Of a DNA stretch of 10,516 nt, positions 6,476 to 10,516 are shown one piece after another (position 1 is the first letter of the stretch; each line of letters opens with the position of its first letter). The notes beneath the pieces were generated by a model. That model worked only from the letters and a program-made list of their open reading frames with translations. It was not told the DNA's origin and searched no databases. This DNA comes from Chryseobacterium gleum (GTDB taxonomy: Bacteria > Bacteroidota > Bacteroidia > Flavobacteriales_D > Sanyastnellaceae), in assembly GCA_945897395.1 (NCBI GenBank), contig CAMDFE010000033.1:1-10516 (forward strand), read 5' to 3'. Position numbers and translations under genes: made by a program.

Positions 6476-7129
6476 ATGATGAAAGCAAATTCAACAATCA
6501 AATTCATTTTCTCTTTTGTGCTTATTGTTTCAACATTGTCGTTGAGCGCTCAAAAATTCGCATACATAGATTCAAAATACGTTTTGTCGCACATGCCCGA
6601 ATATGTGGTAGCTCAGAAGCAGATCAATGAACTAAGCGCGGAATGGCAGGCTCAGGTGGAACAGAAATACACAGCAATTGAGCAATTGGAAAAGTCATTT
6701 CAAGCCGAAAAAATATTGCTTACTGAAGAAATGAAGAAGAAGCGTGAGGCCGATATTAACGAACGTCGCGAAGAGGTTAAGCAATATCAAAAATCCAAAT
6801 TTGGCGTTGAAGGTGATTTATTCAAAAAGCGTGAAGAGTTAGTTGCGCCCATTCAAGATCAGATATTTCAAGCCATTGAAGACATTGCCTCTCAATCTCA
6901 ATACATGGTTGTGTTCGATAAGGCCAGTCACTCAAACATGTTGTACACCAATCCGAAGCACGACATTAGTGATAAAGTATTGAAGAAAATGGGATTGAAA
7001 CCAGGAGAGGTATTGGATAAAGACGAAGAGGATAAGGAAGATTCTCAAGAAAAACCAGGTGAGAAACCAGGCACCGGAACAGGTCGTCCAGGAAATGATC
7101 GTCCAAGTTCACCGGGGAAAGGCAACTAA
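6476..7129 (+). CDS. OmpH/Skp-family periplasmic chaperone with Pro/Gly-rich tail
   Basis: Skp (OmpH) proteins hold unfolded outer-membrane proteins in the periplasm on the way to BamA. The 217-residue product has a signal peptide (hydrophobic 10-23, likely cleavage after Ala25, SLSA|QK). The family's opening strand follows, KFAYIDSKYVLSHMPEY. A long charged helical-hairpin region (about 45-130, rich in Glu/Lys/Gln) and a closing strand region QYMVVFDKASHSNMLY (about 143-158) follow. A low-complexity tail at about 181-217 is first acidic (DKDEEDKED), then Pro/Gly/Lys rich (EKPGEKPG, RPGNDRPSSPGKGN), and is absent from the neighbouring paralogue. Two adjacent ATGs (6476, 6479) are possible starts. 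The gap from bamA is 8 nt, so it is co-transcribed with its functional partner. The exact role of the tail is unknown. Confidence 0.92.
   Translation: MMKANSTIKFIFSFVLIVSTLSLSAQKFAYIDSKYVLSHMPEYVVAQKQINELSAEWQAQVEQKYTAIEQLEKSFQAEKILLTEEMKKKREADINERREEVKQYQKSKFGVEGDLFKKREELVAPIQDQIFQAIEDIASQSQYMVVFDKASHSNMLYTNPKHDISDKVLKKMGLKPGEVLDKDEEDKEDSQEKPGEKPGTGTGRPGNDRPSSPGKGN
7049..7072 (+). repeat. Two tandem 12-bp units in the skp tail
   Basis: GAAAAACCAGGT (7049-7060) is followed directly by GAGAAACCAGGC (7061-7072), ten of twelve bases identical, coding for two EKPG units. The unit is a multiple of three, so copy-number change would keep frame. It sits in the disordered tail of the first Skp protein and suggests that the tail grew by slippage. 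Confidence 0.6.
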
Positions 7130-7133
7130 TGCG

Positions 7134-7141
7134 TATTTTTG
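7134..7141 (+). promoter_or_regulatory. Promoter -7-like element between the two skp genes
   Basis: TATTTTTG matches TAnnTTTG at all fixed positions and lies 38 nt before the second skp ATG. No TTG occurs at the expected upstream spacing; the bases there are GC-rich coding sequence. It could be a weak internal promoter that raises the second chaperone independently of bamA. The leader that follows is strongly A-rich (nine A at 7162-7170), a feature often seen upstream of well-translated Bacteroidota genes. Confidence 0.35.
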
Positions 7142-7179
7142 GTACTGTCATTGAATAGAAGAAAAAAAAACATACAATC

Positions 7180-7722
7180 ATGAAGAAGACAATTTTAGCA
7201 GCGCTATTTATTTCATTAGGATTTGGTGCATTCGCGCAAAAGTTAGCGCACGTAGATCGCCAGGCAATTCTTTTGCAAATGCCAGCAATGAAAGGCGTTC
7301 AAGCCGATATGGAAACAGCAAAGAAATCCTTTGAGGGAGAATATGTGGTTATGCAAAAAGAGCATGACGATAAAGTTGCCGAGTACGAAACAAAATCGAA
7401 GATGGCAGTTAGCGCAGGCGGATGGCCTGAAGCAATTCGTCAAAGTAAAGCACAGACCATAGCAGACCTTGAGCAGAACATGATGGATTTCCAGCAGACA
7501 GCGAATGATGAGTTGCAGCAAGTGCAAGATGGTTTGTTGAAGCCATTGGTTGAAGAGTTCGATGCAGCAGTTGCCAAAATTGCGAAAGCAGGCGGGTACA
7601 CATACGTATTCGATCAAGGAGCTGGAAACTTAGTTTATATAGGAGGCGATGATTTAGGTGATAAGTTGAAAGTTGAATTGAAAATTCCAGCGGCTGCACC
7701 AACTTCTCCAACACAGAAATAA
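7180..7722 (+). CDS. Second OmpH/Skp-family periplasmic chaperone
   Basis: This is a paralogue of the gene just upstream, with the same job of carrying unfolded outer-membrane proteins. The 180-residue product has a clean signal peptide (MKKTILAALFISLGFGAFA, cleavage after Ala19). The mature start QKLAHVDRQAILLQMP parallels the first copy's QKFAYIDSKYVLSHMP. A Glu/Lys/Gln-rich helical hairpin spans about 40-125, and the closing strand YTYVFDQGAGNLVYIGG about 145-161. It ends in a short Ala/Pro/Thr tail (AAAPTSPTQK) rather than the long tail of its neighbour. Size is typical for the family. The 50-nt gap from the first copy is longer than the other spacings in this block and contains a promoter-like -7 element. 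A strong terminator begins 18 nt after the stop, making this the last gene of the envelope operon. Confidence 0.93.
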   Translation: MKKTILAALFISLGFGAFAQKLAHVDRQAILLQMPAMKGVQADMETAKKSFEGEYVVMQKEHDDKVAEYETKSKMAVSAGGWPEAIRQSKAQTIADLEQNMMDFQQTANDELQQVQDGLLKPLVEEFDAAVAKIAKAGGYTYVFDQGAGNLVYIGGDDLGDKLKVELKIPAAAPTSPTQK

Positions 7723-7740
7723 TATTGATTGAATAAAATG

Positions 7741-7766
7741 AAATCCCGCCAAGCGGGATTTTTTTT
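7741..7766 (+). terminator. Intrinsic terminator after the skp genes
   Basis: A perfect 9-bp stem, AAATCCCGC at 7741-7749 with GCGGGATTT at 7753-7761, encloses a 3-nt CAA loop. It runs into eight consecutive T residues (7759-7766). This is a textbook Rho-independent terminator for the uppS-bamA-skp-skp block. Its T-tract ends 3 nt before the murI start codon. Confidence 0.92.
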
Positions 7767-7769
7767 GCC

Positions 7770-8588
7770 ATGAAAACAAATCCAATAGGCATATTCGATT
7801 CCGGAATAGGTGGACTAACTGTTGCCAAGGCCATACAGAAAGTTCTTCCGAATGAATCGTTTATTTATTTCGGTGATACTGCGCACCTGCCATATGGAGA
7901 TAAATCTCCGGATAGTATTCGCGCATATTCAAAACGCATTGCGGAATTGTTGGTAGAAAATAACTGCAAGGCCATTGTAATTGCTTGCAACACTGCGTCT
8001 GCACATGCTTTCAAAACCGTTGTCAAAAGTGTTCCTTCTCACATTCCGGTAATCAATGTTGTGGATCCAGTGGCGACATACACAGCTGCGAACTACAACA
8101 AAACTAAGGTGGGTGTTATCGGAACAAAGGGTACCATTCATTCACGAATCTATGTGAAGCGCATTGAGAAATTAAATCCGACTTTGAAAGTTCTCTCCAA
8201 CGCCACTCCTTTGTTGGCTTCAATGATTGAAGAAGGGTATTACAACAATAAGATTTCACAAAGTATAATAGATAGTTATTTATCGAAATCATCTTTCAAA
8301 GGAATTGAAGCGCTCATATTGGGCTGCACGCACTATCCGCTTATTAAAAAGGAAGTTGAGAAATTTTATCAGCAGAAAATTGAAATCATCGACAGCGCTT
8401 CTGTTGTGGCTCAGGCGGTTTCTGATGTGTTGAAAAAGAAAGACATTCTGAACCTAAGTAAGCGCAAACCGAAGTATTCTTTTTGGGTTTCAGATTACAC
8501 CGAATCATTCGAAAAGAGCACAGAAATTTTCTTCAACCAAAAATTGAAATTGGTTGAAAAACGAATTTGGAAAGACGAACGTTATTAA
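7770..8588 (+). CDS. murI: Glutamate racemase
   Basis: Glutamate racemase is a cofactor-independent cytosolic enzyme that interconverts L- and D-glutamate by a two-cysteine mechanism. It supplies D-Glu for the peptidoglycan stem peptide. The 272-residue product opens with PIGIFDSGIGGLTV (Asp10-Ser11 of the active site) and continues with FGDTAHLPYGDKS. The first catalytic Cys73 lies in IACNTASA. The second, Cys186, followed by His188, lies in LGCTHYPLI. All key residues are present and the length is normal. The ATG at 7770 is fixed by the near-N-terminal DSGIGG motif. It lies just 3 nt beyond the T-tract of a strong terminator, leaving no space for a Shine-Dalgarno site. The gene may therefore depend on read-through or on a promoter I could not identify. 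Its TAA overlaps the purH stop on the other strand. Confidence 0.96.
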   Translation: MKTNPIGIFDSGIGGLTVAKAIQKVLPNESFIYFGDTAHLPYGDKSPDSIRAYSKRIAELLVENNCKAIVIACNTASAHAFKTVVKSVPSHIPVINVVDPVATYTAANYNKTKVGVIGTKGTIHSRIYVKRIEKLNPTLKVLSNATPLLASMIEEGYYNNKISQSIIDSYLSKSSFKGIEALILGCTHYPLIKKEVEKFYQQKIEIIDSASVVAQAVSDVLKKKDILNLSKRKPKYSFWVSDYTESFEKSTEIFFNQKLKLVEKRIWKDERY

Positions 8589-10108
8589 TGTTTGAAGTGA
8601 CGAACACCTGTCATGTACATGGACACATTGTTCGCATTGCAATAGTCTATTGAAAGCTGATCTTTTATAGATCCTCCAGGTTGAACCACCGCAACAATCC
8701 CCGCATTCTTCGCAATTTCTACGCAATCTGGAAACGGAAAAAACGCATCGCTGGCCATGGCACTTCCTTCTAGAGAAAAACCAAAGTGTTTCGCTTTTTC
8801 AATGGCTTGTTGAAGCGCATCTACACGAGAAGTTTGTCCAGTTCCACTTGCAAGTAAGGTATTGTCTTTTGCAAAAACAATGGTGTTACTCTTGGTGTGT
8901 TTCACCAATTTATTTGCAAAGATCATGTCTTCAATAGATGCAGCGTTTGCCTCAGTATGCGTTGCACATTTTAAGTCGGCTGCTGATTCTGTTGCGTTGT
9001 CTTTTTCTTGAACCAAGTATCCATTCAAAATAGATCTTACTTGTGTTTGAAGAAGAGGCGTTTCTTTGATGATTAGAATGATGCGATTTGCTTTTGACTT
9101 CAACAATTCAACAGCTTCATTCGCGTAAGAAGGAGCAATAACTACTTCACAAAAAAGTGAATTTATTTTTTCAGCTGTGGCTAAATCAATTTCGCCGTTT
9201 GCAATTAATACTCCACCAAAAGCCGAAGTGCTATCGCAAGCCAGTGATGCCTCATATGCCTCAACCATGGTAGGTCTTGTCGCCACACCACATGCATTGT
9301 TGTGTTTTAGAATAGCAAAGGTTGGCGCGTTGTTTTTGAATTCAGCAATCAACTGAACCGCGGCTTCAACATCTAATAAATTGTTGTACGAAAGTTCCTT
9401 TCCATTAAGCTTCGTGAATAAGGCATCCAGGTCGCCGAAGAAGCTTCCTTTCTGATGAGGGTTTTCACCATAACGCAAAACATGTGCATCACGAGAAGCT
9501 ATGCGTAAAGATCCGTCTTCGGTTCCTTTGAAGTAAGAGTAGATAGCGGAGTCGTAATGTGAAGAAACCTCGAAGGCCTGCTTTGCGAAGAACTGTCGTT
9601 GTTCGAGCGAAGTCCCTCCCTTCTGATTGACTAGCAATTCATGAAGTGCGCTGTATTCGTTTTTCGAAGGAACAATCACAACGTCATTGAAATTTTTCGC
9701 GGCTCCTCGAATAAGAGCAATTCCGCCAATGTCTATCTTTTCGATGGTGTCTTCATGAGAAGCTCCCGAAGCCACCGTTTTTTCAAACGGATATAAATCA
9801 ACAATTACGCAGTCGATCGCTTGAATATTGAATTTCGCCGCCTCTTCAAGGTCCTGAGCTGCATCTCTACGGAATAAAATTCCACCTAAAACACCGGGGT
9901 GAAGTGTCTTCACCCTTCCCCCGAAAATACTTGGATATCCTGTTAAATCTTCCACAGCGGTAACAGGGATGCCCATGTTTTCAATGAACGCTTGGGTTCC
10001 TCCAGTGCTATAAAGTGTAATGCCCAATTGATGCATTTGCTCAACAATTGGAGCTAAACCATCTTTATCGAACACGGAAATTAGAGCTGAAGAAATTCTT
10101 TTGTTCAC
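8585..10108 (-). CDS. purH: Bifunctional AICAR transformylase / IMP cyclohydrolase
   Basis: PurH performs the last two steps of de novo purine synthesis. It formylates AICAR with 10-formyl-THF and then closes the ring to IMP in the cytosol. The 507-residue product has the N-terminal MGS-like IMP cyclohydrolase domain (about 1-195), with RISSALISVFDKDGL, STGGTQAF, GGRVKTLHP and IDIGGIALIRGAAKNF. It also has the C-terminal transformylase domain, with RYGENPHQ, LSYNNLLD, the catalytic KHNNACG (Lys268-His269), STSAFGG, SDAFFPFPD and the closing VQPGGSIKD and MTGVRHFKH. This is close to the E. coli length of 529 and ends in the same RHF(K/R)H. The start is GTG at 10108; no in-frame ATG lies upstream nearby, and the family N-terminus begins here. 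An inverted repeat lies 4-30 nt upstream. The gene is convergent with murI and divergent from the desaturase. Confidence 0.97.
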   Translation of the reverse strand: MNKRISSALISVFDKDGLAPIVEQMHQLGITLYSTGGTQAFIENMGIPVTAVEDLTGYPSIFGGRVKTLHPGVLGGILFRRDAAQDLEEAAKFNIQAIDCVIVDLYPFEKTVASGASHEDTIEKIDIGGIALIRGAAKNFNDVVIVPSKNEYSALHELLVNQKGGTSLEQRQFFAKQAFEVSSHYDSAIYSYFKGTEDGSLRIASRDAHVLRYGENPHQKGSFFGDLDALFTKLNGKELSYNNLLDVEAAVQLIAEFKNNAPTFAILKHNNACGVATRPTMVEAYEASLACDSTSAFGGVLIANGEIDLATAEKINSLFCEVVIAPSYANEAVELLKSKANRIILIIKETPLLQTQVRSILNGYLVQEKDNATESAADLKCATHTEANAASIEDMIFANKLVKHTKSNTIVFAKDNTLLASGTGQTSRVDALQQAIEKAKHFGFSLEGSAMASDAFFPFPDCVEIAKNAGIVAVVQPGGSIKDQLSIDYCNANNVSMYMTGVRHFKH

Positions 10109-10112
10109 GGCG

Positions 10113-10145
10113 TTGTAAATTAAGTGGCGAATTTACAATGTAAAT
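10113..10145. promoter_or_regulatory. Overlapping inverted repeats at the purH start (operator or leader hairpin)
   Basis: Three half-sites of one sequence occur in a row: TTGTAAATT (10113-10121), AATTTACAA (10130-10138) and TGTAAAT (10139-10145). The first two form a perfect 9-bp inverted repeat with an 8-nt spacer. The second and third form a perfect 7-bp dyad, ATTTACA-A-TGTAAAT (10131-10145). The cluster ends 4 nt before the purH GTG on the minus strand, inside the presumed leader. It could bind a dimeric regulator, or fold in the purH mRNA and mask the start. Either role is inference. Confidence 0.5.
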
Positions 10146-10200
10146 CAGGTGATTAGCTTTGCTTTTTTCAATAAGAGCAGATAATTCTCATATTTTAATT

Positions 10201-10228
10201 TTGTGCAACTTTTCGAGCCGTATATTTG
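10201..10228 (+). promoter_or_regulatory. Bacteroidota-type promoter for the desaturase gene
   Basis: TTG at 10201-10203 (preceded by two T), 17 nt, then TATATTTG at 10221-10228. Both halves match the known primary-sigma consensus of this phylum exactly, with ideal spacing. The start of transcription is expected near 10232-10235, giving a leader of about 20 nt that contains the Shine-Dalgarno site. It is the best-formed promoter in the window. Confidence 0.75.
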
Positions 10229-10238
10229 ATTAAACAAT

Positions 10239-10245
10239 AAAGGAG
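10239..10245 (+). promoter_or_regulatory. Shine-Dalgarno site that fixes a TTG start
   Basis: AAAGGAG lies 8 nt before the TTG at 10254, ideal spacing. It is the only clear Shine-Dalgarno site in the window and decides the start of the desaturase gene. The frame has a stop at 10227-10229 and no ATG between that stop and the TTG. Confidence 0.7.
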
Positions 10246-10253
10246 ACCACACA

Positions 10254-10516
10254 TTGGCATTTTCACTCGGCAATCAAGCGCACCCGTTTTTCGATACGTT
10301 GAACACGCGTGTAGAACAATATTTCACAACGAAAGGAATTAGCAGAACAGGTAATTGGAAAATTTATACCAAAGCCACCCTGCTTTTGGTTTCTATAGCC
10401 GTTGTTTACGCCGCTCTGTTGCTTTTTCAATCTTGGACTGCACAACTGATTCTTTGGTCTGTGTTGGGTATGGTGTTCTCGGCAATCGGTTTCAATTTAA
10501 TGCACGACAGTGCTCA
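10254..10516 (+). CDS. Membrane fatty-acid desaturase, N-terminal part, cut by window edge
   Basis: Integral-membrane di-iron desaturases introduce double bonds into acyl chains and help set membrane fluidity. Only 87 complete codons are visible. They show a soluble N-terminus (PFFDTLNTRVEQYFTTKGIS), then the NWKIY segment (34-38) common in bacterial acyl-lipid/acyl-CoA desaturases. A first membrane helix (about 41-59, ATLLLVSIAVVYAALLLF) follows, then a second (about 65-82). The latter ends in FNLMHDSA plus a truncated codon beginning CA, which would be the second His of the first histidine box (H84-D-S-A-H88). The remaining boxes lie outside the window. Start TTG 10254 is backed by a Shine-Dalgarno site and a consensus promoter; no in-frame ATG is available before residue 73. 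The family assignment is good, but regiospecificity and substrate cannot be inferred. Confidence 0.82.
   Translation, partial: MAFSLGNQAHPFFDTLNTRVEQYFTTKGISRTGNWKIYTKATLLLVSIAVVYAALLLFQSWTAQLILWSVLGMVFSAIGFNLMHDSA

Noticed and set aside
7409..7834. Minus-strand open frame of about 141 codons across the second skp gene and the terminator
   Set aside because: It crosses a perfect terminator and lies antisense to a clear Skp gene; no recognisable domain or signal.
10139..10142. purH promoter using TACATTG on the minus strand inside the inverted repeat
   Set aside because: It lacks one T of TAnnTTTG and the nearest upstream TTG is about 26 nt away, outside the usual 17-20.
1..10516. Defence island, mobile element, CRISPR array or biosynthetic cluster
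   Set aside because: Every gene belongs to a housekeeping or envelope family, spacing is tight, and no transposase, integrase, direct-repeat array or tRNA-associated boundary was seen.

Overview
The window looks like chromosomal DNA from a member of the Bacteroidota, probably near the Flavobacteriales (the rank below phylum is inference). Four things support this. The base composition is AT-leaning. Shine-Dalgarno sites are almost absent. Several gene starts carry the Bacteroidota -33/-7 promoter pattern (TTG, about 17-20 nt, TAnnTTTG). The gene order nadK - PorG/DUF6089 - uppS - bamA - skp - skp matches the envelope-biogenesis cluster known from Porphyromonas and relatives. Nearly all of the window is coding, and no mobile element, CRISPR array, rRNA or tRNA was seen.

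Layout: a 5'-truncated view of pdxJ (vitamin B6 synthesis) lies on the minus strand at the left edge. It is divergent from a rightward block: a two-CBS-domain protein, NAD kinase (nadK), an outer-membrane beta-barrel of the PorG/DUF6089 family, isoprenyl/undecaprenyl diphosphate synthase (uppS), BamA, and two paralogous Skp/OmpH periplasmic chaperones. A strong intrinsic terminator closes this block. Glutamate racemase (murI) begins 3 nt after its T-tract. murI converges tail-to-tail with purH on the minus strand, and their stop codons overlap. purH is divergent from the 5' part of a membrane fatty-acid desaturase that runs off the right edge. The 145-nt purH/desaturase gap holds the best promoter in the window and a set of nested inverted repeats.

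How the genes work together: uppS makes the lipid carrier for peptidoglycan and surface polysaccharides, and murI makes D-glutamate for peptidoglycan. bamA with the two Skp proteins inserts outer-membrane barrels, for which PorG (a type IX secretion component in studied species) would be a client. nadK, pdxJ, purH and the desaturase are core metabolism. I find no convincing undescribed system. The points worth a second look are at the regulatory and architectural scale: nested palindromes at the purH start and in the 3' end of nadK, a near-leaderless uppS promoter, a terminator abutting the murI start, several non-ATG starts, an unusual BamA C-terminus, and a low-complexity tail on the first Skp protein.
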